Source: Paenibacillus lentus
GTDB taxonomy: Bacteria > Bacillota > Bacilli > Paenibacillales > Paenibacillaceae
NCBI RefSeq assembly: GCF_003931855.1
Contig: NZ_CP034248.1
Span: 4,092,001 to 4,156,000 of the forward strand
DNA length: 64,000 nt
Reading direction: 5' to 3'
In this document: one piece after another, positions 10,164 through 18,793 of the stretch
How the letters are laid out: the number at the start of each line of letters is the position of its first letter
Numbering within the stretch: position 1 is the first letter of the stretch
Program-made: the position numbers and the translations under genes
Notes under the pieces: model-generated
Database searches by the model: none
What the model saw: the letters and a program-made list of their open reading frames with translations, nothing else
Told to the model about the DNA's origin: nothing

Positions 10164-10226
10164 TTGACATTTCGTATATGAGCACCATAATAAAACTTGT
10201 GGTACCAAAAAAACAAAAACGGTACC
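10164..10226 (+). promoter_or_regulatory. promoter and paired GGTACC operator for the TetR gene
   Basis: TTGACA at 10164-10169 is followed 16 bases later by CATAAT (10186-10191). Downstream, GGTACC occurs at 10201-10206 and 10221-10226, exactly 20 bases apart, with CTTG/CAAG extending the outer arms into an inverted repeat. This layout, just before a TetR-family gene, suggests autoregulation. Confidence 0.55.
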
Positions 10227-10249
10227 AAGATCAAGTAAGGAGGTCCTTC

Positions 10250-10813
10250 TTGAAGAAGAGATTACAAGAAACAGTACTTGAGTTAATTGTACAAAAAGGG
10301 TTGAAATTCACGATGAATGATATCGCGGCAAGGCAAGGGATAAGTAAAAGAACAATCTACGAGCATTTCAACTCGAAACAACACATCATAGAGACCCTTG
10401 TCGACGATGCAATTAAAGAAGTAAAACAACGCGAACAAATGATTTTTCAACAGAAAAATTGGAGCTACGAACAAAAGTTGAAAGCCGTATTATTGATTGT
10501 TCCTAGTGGGTTGCGCTTTGGGGATACCGAAGTATTAATGCAAATGAAACGGTTCGCTCCTAATGAATGGGAAAAAATCGATCATCTTCTTCAAGATGAG
10601 TGGAAAACCGTTCAACAAATTATAGAACTTGGTATTCAAGAAGGGGAGTTTCGCTCACTTCATGTTCCAAGCGTCATTCAATTATTGCGAGGGGCATCTA
10701 TGGCCATTTTTGATCCTGACTTTCATACTCATGAAGTAAAACCCTTGCCAGAAGCCGTAGCAACGATGGTCGATGTTGTCATGCATGGAATGATAAACAA
10801 GAGAGAGCTGTAG
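10250..10813 (+). CDS. TetR/AcrR family transcriptional regulator
   Basis: A 187-residue one-component repressor. The N-terminal helix-turn-helix is seen in FTMNDIAARQGISKRTIYEHFNSK; the C-terminal part would bind an unknown ligand. The start is taken as TTG 10250, because AAGGAGGT at 10237-10244 is 5 bases upstream; a longer in-frame reading from 10142 would overlap the promoter and operator. It is followed by a YvaD-like membrane protein gene 68 bases downstream on the same strand, probably its target. As I recall, a TetR gene (yvaF) and yvaD are also neighbours in Bacillus subtilis. Confidence 0.85.
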   Translation: MKKRLQETVLELIVQKGLKFTMNDIAARQGISKRTIYEHFNSKQHIIETLVDDAIKEVKQREQMIFQQKNWSYEQKLKAVLLIVPSGLRFGDTEVLMQMKRFAPNEWEKIDHLLQDEWKTVQQIIELGIQEGEFRSLHVPSVIQLLRGASMAIFDPDFHTHEVKPLPEAVATMVDVVMHGMINKREL

Positions 10814-10881
10814 GTTTGAATTTTGCCTTAAACACGATTGGGAGATTCAATTGAATTTACAACATAAATTGGAGGTATAAT

Positions 10882-11292
10882 ATGGATTCGACTCAAAAAG
10901 AGCCATCAATGCGTGTGTTAAAATGGTTTTTTCTCGTGATAGATTTTTCCTTTATTTTATATTTCAGTGCAACAGCAATGAAATTAATTCCCGTTGAATA
11001 CGCATATTCTGATTACACAAATCCGATTTTAGTCGCTTGGAACTGGTCCTTCTTTCCACTTGATATGGTCATCTCCATTACAGGTTTGAGTGCAATTTAT
11101 TTACATCGAAAAAGATGTTCGGAATGGAAACCAGTCGCATTAATTTCACTTGTTCTTACATTTTGTTCTGGATTAATGGCAATATCATATTGGTCGTTAC
11201 GCTTGGAATTTGATCTTACATGGTGGATTCCGAATTTAGCATTGATGCTTTACCCTTTGTTTTTCATCCCTCGATTTCTAAAAGTGGGCTAG
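10882..11292 (+). CDS. YvaD-like four-helix membrane protein (DUF5360)
   Basis: A 136-residue integral membrane protein with four hydrophobic segments (about 13-33, 50-70, 83-103, 112-130). The first carries an acidic residue, FFLVIDFSFILYFSATAMKLIP. The length and pattern fit the YvaD/DUF5360 family of unknown function. GGAGGT is 6 bases before the ATG. Its position after a TetR gene suggests a regulated role, for example in transport or membrane stress, but no transporter motif is visible. Confidence 0.7.
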   Translation: MDSTQKEPSMRVLKWFFLVIDFSFILYFSATAMKLIPVEYAYSDYTNPILVAWNWSFFPLDMVISITGLSAIYLHRKRCSEWKPVALISLVLTFCSGLMAISYWSLRLEFDLTWWIPNLALMLYPLFFIPRFLKVG

Positions 11293-11396
11293 AGAGCGGA
11301 GCTATTTTAATATCACTATAGTATTTTTTTACCATCCCAAATTGGTTTAATTAAGACAATGAATTTTGTTGGTCGTGGTTAGTAGAGGAGGGTACC

Positions 11397-11954
11397 TTAA
11401 AACCCTCTTTCCACACTTTTTTCCGAACCCTCTTCCCTCAACTCAAGTCTCATTTTAGCTATATGATCCGATGCTTCCTTGGATTTTTTAAATATATAAA
11501 TCTGTTTCTGTTCTTTTGCTTGATCTAGCGTTTCTAATATTGTTGTGCCTCTGTTTCTTTTCCTAAAATTCCAAATCCATTTCAAAAATTCTAAATCTAT
11601 TTTCTCTCGGCAGCCTTCTGCCATATCCTCTCTCACTCCTCCATGATTCAAAATCCTTCGTTTAATGACTCGATAGATGCATAATGAACGCGGCATATCG
11701 AAATAAAATACGACATCCGCATCGTGAAGCCGCTTGTTCAGTGTCCTTGAGTAGTTCCCGTCCATAATGTAGGACTCAAGCTTTAGCAATTCGTCCATCG
11801 TATCATCCCATTCTTCCTCTGTTGAAGCGATCCAATTAGGTTTCCAGTATAATGAATCAAGATGAATAACGGGTAGTCCAGTGACTTCTCCTAACTGGGA
11901 TGAAAAGGTAGATTTCCCTGAGCCTGCGCAGCCTAATACAAGCACTTTTTTCAT
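11397..11954 (-). CDS. P-loop kinase of the FlaR / adenylate-kinase-like type
   Basis: A 185-residue cytosolic nucleotide-binding protein. The Walker A motif GCAGSGKST is at residues 8-16, followed by HLDSLYWKPNW and YIMDGNYSRTL, the pattern of proteins annotated as DNA topology modulation protein FlaR and related small-molecule kinases. The C-terminal 40 residues are charged and helical. GAGGTG precedes ATG 11954. The true substrate of this family is not established, and a DNA topology role should be treated with caution. Confidence 0.75.
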   Translation of the reverse strand: MKKVLVLGCAGSGKSTFSSQLGEVTGLPVIHLDSLYWKPNWIASTEEEWDDTMDELLKLESYIMDGNYSRTLNKRLHDADVVFYFDMPRSLCIYRVIKRRILNHGGVREDMAEGCREKIDLEFLKWIWNFRKRNRGTTILETLDQAKEQKQIYIFKKSKEASDHIAKMRLELREEGSEKSVERGF

Positions 11955-11988
11955 AAATTCACCTCATAGCTCCATAAGGTAAGTACCA

Positions 11989-12328
11989 TCATTGCTTTCC
12001 TATTTCTACAACCATAGTAATGGACGTATCGATCTTGCCAACCGCCTGAAAGCCAAATCGTTGATAAAGTTTGACTGCGGCTAAATTTTCCGGTGCCACA
12101 CTCAAGGATATTTTTCTTACTCCCCTAATTCTCAAATCATCTATTAAAGTTTTTAAAAGCGCCTGGCCTGCCCCAATCTTCTACGTACTTAGCCAGGAAT
12201 GGCTCATGAATAATTTCTCTGCTAAACCTTTCTTGCCCTTCCGGTACATACAATGACTCATATAACATGTCCCATAAGAAAGGGATGTCCTGTGCGGTTA
12301 CAGGTCTAATTTTAAAAGATAGAGTCAT
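11989..12328 (-). pseudogene. GNAT acetyltransferase with internal out-of-frame deletion
   Basis: From ATG 12328 the protein reads as a GNAT N-terminus (IRPVTAQDIPFLWDMLYESLYVPEG, to YVEDWGRPG), then stops at 12137. In another frame the C-terminal half follows at once: GQALLKTLIDDLRIRGVRKI, SLSVAPENLAAVKLYQRFGF, ending at 11989. About 50-60 central residues, including the beta strand before motif A, are missing. The junction bases TTGGGGCAGGCC can be read both as the end of DWGRP and as the start of a GxGQAL motif, so deletion between short direct repeats is likely. A repeat element lies just upstream. Confidence 0.8.
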
Positions 12329-12352
12329 GATTTCACCTCACTTCTCCGTTTA

Positions 12353-12430
12353 CAAAAAAACGTAGATAGCTTTATCTTAGGCTGAGTCGGTTGTTGTTTA
12401 AGCTACTTCCATGATTATACATCTGACAAC
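12353..12430 (-). repeat. interspersed intergenic repeat, copy B
   Basis: The minus strand carries TTGTCAGATGTATAATC and CATGGAAG (box 12429-12406), then ACAACAACCGACTCAGCC as in other copies. The main terminator stem has lost its second arm, leaving a short AGATA-AAGC-TATCT hairpin before seven T. It ends 24 bases upstream of the broken GNAT gene. Confidence 0.65.
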
Positions 12431-12451
12431 TAAGGTATAAAAGCCCTTAAC

Positions 12452-12484
12452 AAAAAAAAGACAGCCCTCCATAAGAGTTCTGTC
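12452..12484 (-). terminator. terminator of the TerB/ATPase/helicase operon
   Basis: On the minus strand GACAG (12484-12480) pairs with CTGTC (12464-12460), followed by eight T. It is about 30 bases after the pentapeptide gene stop at 12515. Confidence 0.65.
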
Positions 12485-12514
12485 TTCTCATTACGATAGT
12501 ATATGCCAAGAAGG

Positions 12515-13162
12515 TTAATACTTGACCTTCACTCCGAACAGCCTAGCGAAACCGATCGCTTGCTCTGGCGACACGGTACAGCCCGCCAAAGCCGATACAG
12601 GGATATTAATCCGCTCATAAGTGCAAGTGCTGATATCCATACCTTTTAGCGAGGTTTCCGTAAAGTCCGTTTCACTCAGGTTGCAAGCATCCAGCTGTAC
12701 CCCCTTGAACTTGCAGCCATAAAAATTAGCGTTCTGCAAAGAACAGTCGATCATCTTTACCTGCTTCAACGAAGCCTCCACCAGATCAACCAGATTCATG
12801 ACGCAATTTTCGAACGTTACATGGCCAAGGTTGGCCTTGGACAAATTGACGCCCGTTAATTTGCAGTCCTTGAAATGAACGCGGTGAATCACACCCTTCT
12901 CTAGCACAGCGTTGGACAGGTCACAGTTTTCCAATACAACGTCCGTCATATCCATCCGCTCAAACCGGGTATTGGAGAAAGAGCAGCCACGAAACCGCAT
13001 TTTGGCTAGGATGCATTTCTCCAAAACCTCATATTCCATTTGTCCTCCGCTAACTAATCCATTAACCATCTCTTGATCCTCGCTGTCGAGCAAATCACTG
13101 AAGTCGAATTCGTCCAAACCCGACGGTAGTTGAGGAACCAATACTTTAACTTTCGCCGCCAT
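12515..13162 (-). CDS. pentapeptide-repeat protein
   Basis: A 215-residue protein made largely of pentapeptide repeats A(D/N)LxX (for example NTRFERMDMTDVVLENCDLSNAVLEKG and ANLGHVTFENCVMNLVDLVEASL), which fold as a four-sided right-handed beta helix. Some members (Qnr, MfpA) mimic DNA and bind gyrase; others have unknown roles. The start at 13162 is chosen because AAGGAG lies at the right distance, inside the end of the upstream helicase gene, which it overlaps by 17 bases. The overlap implies translational coupling, so the protein probably works with the helicase, ATPase and TerB protein. The first 40 residues are acidic and outside the repeat. Confidence 0.85.
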   Translation of the reverse strand: MAAKVKVLVPQLPSGLDEFDFSDLLDSEDQEMVNGLVSGGQMEYEVLEKCILAKMRFRGCSFSNTRFERMDMTDVVLENCDLSNAVLEKGVIHRVHFKDCKLTGVNLSKANLGHVTFENCVMNLVDLVEASLKQVKMIDCSLQNANFYGCKFKGVQLDACNLSETDFTETSLKGMDISTCTYERINIPVSALAGCTVSPEQAIGFARLFGVKVKY

Positions 13163-15374
13163 TCCCGGTCTCCTTACTATCATTTTTATCTGAAGCAAAC
13201 GCCTCTGTCAGCCCTGTTACATCTAGCCCATCCACAGCAAAAGCTCGGCGCACCAACTCAGGGGGTACAAATTCATCATACTTGCCGAGGTATGGCGCTT
13301 CATCTGCAGCCAGCAGCGCTTCAGGATCAGCGACCACAGCCAGCTCAGCCTGAATACCTGCCAGCAGCTCTGCAGCGTCTGCTCTTCCTGAAACGATCAT
13401 ATAATACGGTTCCATCGGGACAATCTGACGCAGTCCCATCGCTTCTGCGAGATTATGCTTCAAAAGACGCTCCAAGGTACGGAATTGCTTGCTTCCCACC
13501 CAGGGCAAAATAAACAGTGAATCACCGCCAGCTGGAATGACCGGACTCCGCAGCAAGCCGCTTTCCCGGGCCAGCCTGCGCGCACGTTCCAAACGGTTCA
13601 CCGCGCCGGGTGCCAAATACGGATACAGCGTCTGCTCCAGCAGCACCTGGCGCATTTTTTGCAGCACCCGTGTATGAATATCGCCCCCGGCTCCAAGCCA
13701 AAGCGTGTCCACCTTGCCTCTAGAGGATTTTACGTATACCGCCTTGTGCTTGCTGTCCACTTCCTCTACCTTCCACAACTTGCCGGCCAACGTGAAGCAG
13801 TATCCTGGCGGCGGTACAGTCGTGATGCTTCCGATCTCCTCAGAGCCGTTATACACCGCGTGTTCCTCGTCATCCTTAAACACCGCCAAGAATCGAAAGT
13901 TATTCACAATCTTCTCTCCGCCAAGCCCGATGATCAGCGTGCCTTCCTCCGTCTGTTGAATATGGTCGGTCTGCAGTAGATAGCGCAGCAACTGCTTGAA
14001 CTCATCCGGCTCAATACCGCGAAATACCGGCAAGGTCAGCACCGCCCGCGCCAGTTCGGCAGGCTCCGCCTCGCCGATACTCTTGAGCGTGCTCATTGTC
14101 TGATGATAAAGGACGCCAATCGGCTTTCGGCGCAAATCCAGCGGCTCTACCCAGCGTTCGCGAACGTACAGCTCAATGACCGCGATTGCCCGCAGCAGTG
14201 TCCACGGCATCCGCGCAGGCAGCTGCGCCTCCTCATCCTCTTCTTCCGCGCAGAGAAACATCATCTCCGACGCCTGGTCACCTCGGCGGCCAGATCGGCC
14301 CAGCCGCTGCACAAAACTGGAGCAACTGTACGGCGCGCCGAGCTGTATGACCCGCTCAAGCTCACCAAGATCAATACCGAGCTCCAGTGTGACTGTCGCT
14401 GCAGCCACCGCTGGCCCAGGGCCAGAGCGAAGCGCTGCCTCCGTCTCCTCGCGAAGCATCGCCGATATGCTCCCGTGATGTACGTGGAACACGTCACGCT
14501 CCTCCCGCTTCGCGGCAATCCGGCGCAGCTCCAGCGTCGTCAGCTCGGCATCGGAGCGGCTATTGGTGAAGACGAGCGCTTTTTTTCGGTGGGTGTGATC
14601 ATATATAAAACTGTAATATTGCTGCTTCGCCAGCTCTAGATGCTCAGCTTCCCGTTCATCCCGGGCATCCGGGAACGAAAAATGCTCCACCGACAGTTTT
14701 AATTTCCGCCCGCCCTGCGGAGACACCACCTCGACAGGCTGAGCGGTTCCCGCCCCAAGCCAGCGTGCCGCAACCTCGTAATCACTTAGAGTAGCGGACA
14801 GGCCAATTCGCCTCGGTGAACAGGAAGCCATTCGCTCTAAGCGGATCAACTGACTTAGCACCTGAATGCCCCGATCCGCCCCCATAAACGCATGAACCTC
14901 ATCAATTAGGATGTACCTCAGATCATGGAACAAGGCGGGAATTGCATTCGGCCGATTCATGAGCAGCCCCTCCAGCGATTCGGGCGTAATTTGCAGGACG
15001 CCAGAGGGTCGCTGCATCAGCTTCGTTTTCTCCGCTTGGGAGACATCACCGTGCCAATGCCAAACCGGCACCTCTCCCTCCCGCAGCAGCTCGCTAATCC
15101 GCTCGAACTGATCGTTGATCAATGCCTTCAGCGGCCCAATATATAGAATGCCGACAGACCCGGAAGGACACTCGTACAGCTCCGTAAGTGCAGGAAAAAA
15201 GGCCGCCTCCGTCTTGCCAGAAGCCGTTCCAGAGGCGATCAACAGATGATGGCCAGTATCTAACAATACGCGGCAGGCCTCGATTTGCGCCTCGCGGAGG
15301 CTGTCCCATTTTTTGCGGTAAATGTATTCCTGGATAAACGGTGCCAATCGAGAAAAAAGAGAAATGCCGCTCAT
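13146..15374 (-). CDS. Lhr/BrxHI-like superfamily 2 DEAD/DEAH helicase
   Basis: A 742-residue predicted ATP-dependent nucleic acid helicase. Motif I ASGTASGKT is at residues 47-55, motif II DEVH at 158-161, and motif III is LSATLS. Motif VI RLGRSGRRGD completes the second RecA domain. The C-terminal half (about 420-742) resembles Lhr-type accessory domains, with GSITTVPPPGYCFTLAGKLWKVEEVD. Its ATG overlaps the stop of the preceding ATPase gene (ATGA), and it overlaps the pentapeptide gene by 17 bases. The pairing with a DUF2791/BrxD-like ATPase parallels brxD-brxHI in some BREX phage-defence loci, but no methylase (PglX) or phosphatase (PglZ) is present here. Confidence 0.88.
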   Translation of the reverse strand: MSGISLFSRLAPFIQEYIYRKKWDSLREAQIEACRVLLDTGHHLLIASGTASGKTEAAFFPALTELYECPSGSVGILYIGPLKALINDQFERISELLREGEVPVWHWHGDVSQAEKTKLMQRPSGVLQITPESLEGLLMNRPNAIPALFHDLRYILIDEVHAFMGADRGIQVLSQLIRLERMASCSPRRIGLSATLSDYEVAARWLGAGTAQPVEVVSPQGGRKLKLSVEHFSFPDARDEREAEHLELAKQQYYSFIYDHTHRKKALVFTNSRSDAELTTLELRRIAAKREERDVFHVHHGSISAMLREETEAALRSGPGPAVAAATVTLELGIDLGELERVIQLGAPYSCSSFVQRLGRSGRRGDQASEMMFLCAEEEDEEAQLPARMPWTLLRAIAVIELYVRERWVEPLDLRRKPIGVLYHQTMSTLKSIGEAEPAELARAVLTLPVFRGIEPDEFKQLLRYLLQTDHIQQTEEGTLIIGLGGEKIVNNFRFLAVFKDDEEHAVYNGSEEIGSITTVPPPGYCFTLAGKLWKVEEVDSKHKAVYVKSSRGKVDTLWLGAGGDIHTRVLQKMRQVLLEQTLYPYLAPGAVNRLERARRLARESGLLRSPVIPAGGDSLFILPWVGSKQFRTLERLLKHNLAEAMGLRQIVPMEPYYMIVSGRADAAELLAGIQAELAVVADPEALLAADEAPYLGKYDEFVPPELVRRAFAVDGLDVTGLTEAFASDKNDSKETGNGGES

Positions 15375-16711
15375 AGCTCAAACTCCGCCAGGAAATCGTC
15401 CAATTCATCCTTCTCCCCGCTCTTTCGGCCCCTCACACTGGCAGCATACTCCTGCTCCCGCTCCCCCATTAGCTCCTCAAACGAAAGCCCTTTATACTGA
15501 TGCAGCATATGTAGCATGTCCATGAAATCCCGTACCACCTCACGGGTCGTTAGCAACTCCTCGGCACCCAGCCGATTCACCGCCGCCTGCATGAAGGCAA
15601 CCAGTTGTTCATCCGTAAGCCGCGTCTCATAGCCGAAGTGCTGGGCATGAATGTCGCTCAGTTTTTGTAGTAATATTAGGATTTCCTCATGGGACAGCAT
15701 GTCCAACTTTAGAATCGGCGAGGTGTACGTCCGGCGTGTACCACTGCTGTAGCGCCCGTCCATCAGCCGCGAACGCAGGGCATCATAACTGAACAGCCCT
15801 CTGCGCTCGTCCTCCACAAACTGTGGTGTACCTCCTAGGTAGATGCCGAGATGTTGGGCTTTGCCTTGCATTGTATCGTTGAACATCGTCAGCAGCTTCT
15901 CGTAATTGCTCTGACGGGAAATGCTGTTTGTGATTTTATACAAATTCACACCTTCATCAATAAACAGCAGAAGCCCCTTATATCCAATCCGTACCGCAAA
16001 CTCTGCCCATAGCTTCATGTAATCATACCAATTGTCATCGTCAACGATGACGCCAACCCCAAGCTCTTTACGCGCTTCCGTTCGGGTCGGGAACTCCCCG
16101 CGCAGCCAGCGCAGCGCTGCCGCTTTCAGGTCATCGTCCTCCAGCTTGCAGCCTTTCCAATAAGCAGCGAGCACCTTGGCAAAGTCAAACCCATGCACCA
16201 GATTCTGCATTTCATTACACACTGCGTAAATCCGCAGCTCTACCGCTTCGTGCAGCGCCGGATCTCCGGGACGCAAGCCGGATGCCTGCATTTGTTCCTG
16301 CTGGAGCGAAGCGATCCACTTTTGCAGCATCGTCTCCAAAGCACCGCCGTCCGGTCTCGTTCGGGTAGATATATTCATCATGAGCTCCCGGTAGGTCGCC
16401 AGCCCCTGCCCTTTCGTTCCTACGAGCCGCCGCTCCGGCGACAGATCTCCGTCCGCTACGACAAACTCTCGATCCATAGCATAATTGCGCATCATTTGCA
16501 GCAAAAAGCTCTTGCCGCTGCCATACCTTCCGGTAATCAGACGAAAAGCCGCTCCACCTTCCGCGATGTTCTCCATATCCTGCAGGATCGAGGCTACCTC
16601 GGCTTTTCGTCCAACTGCAATATGTTCCAGTCCGACCCGAGGGACTACCCCCGCCGTCAGAGAATTCACCAGCGCCGTGGTAAGCCGTTTCGGAATCCGA
16701 ATTTGCTTCAC
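15371..16711 (-). CDS. BrxD-like P-loop ATPase (DUF2791)
   Basis: A 446-residue ATP-binding protein. Walker A GRYGSGKS is at residues 61-68 and Walker B LLLFIDE at 247-253. The N-terminus PRVGLEHIAVGRKAEV and the block SRQSNYEKLLTMFNDTMQGKAQHLGIYLGGTPQF are typical of the BREX ATP-binding family. It probably forms a ring or clamp that drives or loads the neighbouring helicase, which is inference. The start is GTG 16711, 6 bases after GAGGTGAT; an overlapping ATG in another frame (16715) encodes an unrelated, unlikely product. It lies 37 bases after the TerB gene and overlaps the helicase by four bases. Confidence 0.85.
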   Translation of the reverse strand: MKQIRIPKRLTTALVNSLTAGVVPRVGLEHIAVGRKAEVASILQDMENIAEGGAAFRLITGRYGSGKSFLLQMMRNYAMDREFVVADGDLSPERRLVGTKGQGLATYRELMMNISTRTRPDGGALETMLQKWIASLQQEQMQASGLRPGDPALHEAVELRIYAVCNEMQNLVHGFDFAKVLAAYWKGCKLEDDDLKAAALRWLRGEFPTRTEARKELGVGVIVDDDNWYDYMKLWAEFAVRIGYKGLLLFIDEGVNLYKITNSISRQSNYEKLLTMFNDTMQGKAQHLGIYLGGTPQFVEDERRGLFSYDALRSRLMDGRYSSGTRRTYTSPILKLDMLSHEEILILLQKLSDIHAQHFGYETRLTDEQLVAFMQAAVNRLGAEELLTTREVVRDFMDMLHMLHQYKGLSFEELMGEREQEYAASVRGRKSGEKDELDDFLAEFEL

Positions 16712-16748
16712 TCATATCACCTCATTGATTTGAACATATTTAGATATA

Positions 16749-18335
16749 TTAAAAACCGCTGCCTCCAAGCATACTTTGGAGCTCTGCTCGGTACTCCTCC
16801 ACAATCTCATCGCCATCGACGAGCAAGTCACCCATCCATTCCATGGATATTTCATTAATCTCATCGAGCAGCAGCTCAGGCATGGAGCCAGCCTGCTCGG
16901 CAATTCTGAATCGTGCCGCGGTATTCTCTCCATTAAGCAGAACGGAGAGCAATTCGCGATGAGCGCCGGAAAGCTGAGCAAATAGCTCACGCCATTCCTG
17001 GGAAAGCCCTGTCGCAGCAGCCTCGGCCGCGATTTCAACCTGCTTACCGCCTTCACTGCTAACTTCCTCATCCCGGCGCTTACTGTAGGCGCTCATAGAC
17101 CCAGCACGAAGTACAGGCTCAATCTGAAGGCGCTCGAAATCGATCTCCACCTGCTCCTCTGCCATCAGCATATCCCGCACCTCATCCGATTCCCGCTGCA
17201 GCCTATGCAGCTTCACCGTATTTATCTTAACTTTGGACAGATGGACTCTGGCCTTCTCCACTTTGCGCTGCTCAAGATCTCTGTGCAGGTAACGGACAAC
17301 CAGTTCCTCCACCGCCGGCTCGATCGTGATTCCCCTCAGCTTTCCCCTAAAACCTGCAAGCTCGCGCAGCTTGTTCTCGGTAAACCTGGCCAGTTGGGTC
17401 AAAAACGAACGCAATGGAAGGTGTTCACTGATCGGCAGGACACTTACCGAAATGCTGCGGCCATACAGCTCGTGATCATATACTGCAGTACGGAACAGCG
17501 GTCTGCTCACTTTTTTCTCGCGGGGCATAAAACGCTCCAGCAGCCTGGCCCCCTCAGATTTGAATAAATATGCGTCCACTATAGACACCACCTTCGGGAC
17601 ATAGAGCTGCAGATCCTTTCGCCCTTGCCCGGTATAAAAGCGACTCTTCTCCACATCATAGTCGATCATCGTCCGCAGCATGTCCCATGTCAGCACAAGC
17701 GGCTCAGCGGTAAACCTGCGTTTCCATTCCAGCTCCTTGAGCTCCCTGGATAAACCCCGTGGGAGCTTCTGAAGCGGTTCGGCAGGCGGCACCTCCAATT
17801 CGAACACCAGACTGTAATCATACAGCCATTCGCGTACATATCCATCCAGCTCCGGATAACGCTCGCGGTAAGCCAGCCAAACCCGACGCATCAGCTCATA
17901 GCCTTCCGCGGGTTCACTCCATCCAACTCCATGTATAAGCTCATACAAGTACACAAAAAGATACGATAAATCCGTATCCGGATACCGCCCGGAGCGTACC
18001 TCTCCCCGCCAATACAGATACCAGCGCAGTTGCCTCGGCTGCATTTGTTCATATGTGGGCCAGTATGCGTGAAAAGGGATGAACTCTGCCACTGCTTCGT
18101 TTTCCCACTCCAGCACCCGGGCTTGCTCGACAAATTGTCTTTCACGGGAGACATAGCGAAAATCGCGCTGCCAGTCCATTTCCCGTTCTTGATGATCCGA
18201 GCTGACCACAATGGATTTCGCCTGCTCCGGCCCCTGCTGTTCCAGCTCGATCTCAGCAAACGTAAGCTGATGCTCCTGTATTCTTCTTTGGTTATTATTT
18301 ATATGATCAACGTGTCTATCCGCTCTATCGTTCAT
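16749..18335 (-). CDS. TerB_N / TerB_C domain protein
   Basis: A 528-residue cytosolic protein, first gene of the four-gene operon. Residues about 55-270 match the TerB_N domain (PRQLRWYLYWRGEVRSGRYP, then TDLSYLFVYLYELIHGVGW). Residues about 400-528 match TerB_C (LSQEWRELFAQLSGAHRELL, then LLLDEINEISMEWMGDLLVD). The central TerB fold itself is not obvious. Ter-associated proteins of this type have been linked by comparative genomics to DNA-processing stress complexes with ATPases and helicases, as found here. A membrane or metal-sensing role is not shown by the sequence. GGGGGT lies 10 bases before ATG 18335. No tellurite-resistance genes of the classical terZABCDE set are present. Confidence 0.82.
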   Translation of the reverse strand: MNDRADRHVDHINNNQRRIQEHQLTFAEIELEQQGPEQAKSIVVSSDHQEREMDWQRDFRYVSRERQFVEQARVLEWENEAVAEFIPFHAYWPTYEQMQPRQLRWYLYWRGEVRSGRYPDTDLSYLFVYLYELIHGVGWSEPAEGYELMRRVWLAYRERYPELDGYVREWLYDYSLVFELEVPPAEPLQKLPRGLSRELKELEWKRRFTAEPLVLTWDMLRTMIDYDVEKSRFYTGQGRKDLQLYVPKVVSIVDAYLFKSEGARLLERFMPREKKVSRPLFRTAVYDHELYGRSISVSVLPISEHLPLRSFLTQLARFTENKLRELAGFRGKLRGITIEPAVEELVVRYLHRDLEQRKVEKARVHLSKVKINTVKLHRLQRESDEVRDMLMAEEQVEIDFERLQIEPVLRAGSMSAYSKRRDEEVSSEGGKQVEIAAEAAATGLSQEWRELFAQLSGAHRELLSVLLNGENTAARFRIAEQAGSMPELLLDEINEISMEWMGDLLVDGDEIVEEYRAELQSMLGGSGF

Positions 18336-18369
18336 CGTCCACAGACCCCCATAGACTCACTACGACACT

Positions 18370-18375
18370 ATTATA
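18370..18375 (-). promoter_or_regulatory. candidate -10 element for the TerB operon
   Basis: A perfect TATAAT (minus strand) lies 34 bases before the TerB start codon. The -35 region 17-18 bases further upstream has no good match to TTGACA, so the promoter may need an activator. Confidence 0.35.
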
Positions 18376-18431
18376 CCACCAACACGAAAGTTTGTTCGCA
18401 TTTTTCACAACGATTGAAGGACTATATTTCC

Positions 18432-18680
18432 TTATTGCTCTATGTCCTTCAGCAACTCATTTTCAATTTCTTCATCGCTCATATTAAAATCGTCTTTATC
18501 CTCGATTCCTAACTTTTCCTTGATTCGCTGAATATCGCTATACATCTCCCTATTCCTGATATACATGCTAAGCACCAATCCAAAACCAACAGATATGAGA
18601 GCCAGCGTTCCTGTAGGTCCTATAAATAGAGAAATCAATAAAGCAATAATAATCGCGACAATCGTGCCAATAGCACTCAT
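18432..18680 (-). CDS. small membrane protein of unknown function
   Basis: An 82-residue protein with two N-terminal transmembrane segments (about 4-22 and 26-42). A charged, acidic C-terminal helix follows (RIKEKLGIEDKDDFNMSDEE). GGAGGGG precedes ATG 18680. It lies about 100 bases upstream of the TerB operon on the same strand, and could be transcribed separately. I do not recognise a named family. Confidence 0.65.
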   Translation of the reverse strand: MSAIGTIVAIIIALLISLFIGPTGTLALISVGFGLVLSMYIRNREMYSDIQRIKEKLGIEDKDDFNMSDEEIENELLKDIEQ

Positions 18681-18730
18681 TTTATTCCCCTCCTGTACTT
18701 GTTATTTGTTGTTTTAGACATATCCTCTGA

Positions 18731-18777
18731 AAAAAAGAGCGAGTTTGTGTTGGTCTTCCCACCATTAATCTCGCTCT
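18731..18777 (-). terminator. terminator after the ABC pseudogene
   Basis: On the minus strand AGAGCGAG pairs with CTCGCTCT, with an inner TGGT/ACCA stem, followed by seven T. It lies just after the ABC exporter remnant that ends at 18794. Confidence 0.8.
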
Positions 18778-18793
18778 AATCTTTATGTTAGCT

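Noticed and set aside
16215..16715. 166-codon open frame overlapping the BrxD-like ATPase in another frame
   Set aside because: It shares the start region but encodes a low-complexity, homology-free product, while the GTG 16711 frame has clear Walker motifs.
12515..18335. Complete BREX phage-defence locus
   Set aside because: Only BrxD-like and BrxHI-like genes are present; no PglX methylase, PglZ phosphatase or BrxA/B/C core gene lies nearby. The label BREX would be wrong.
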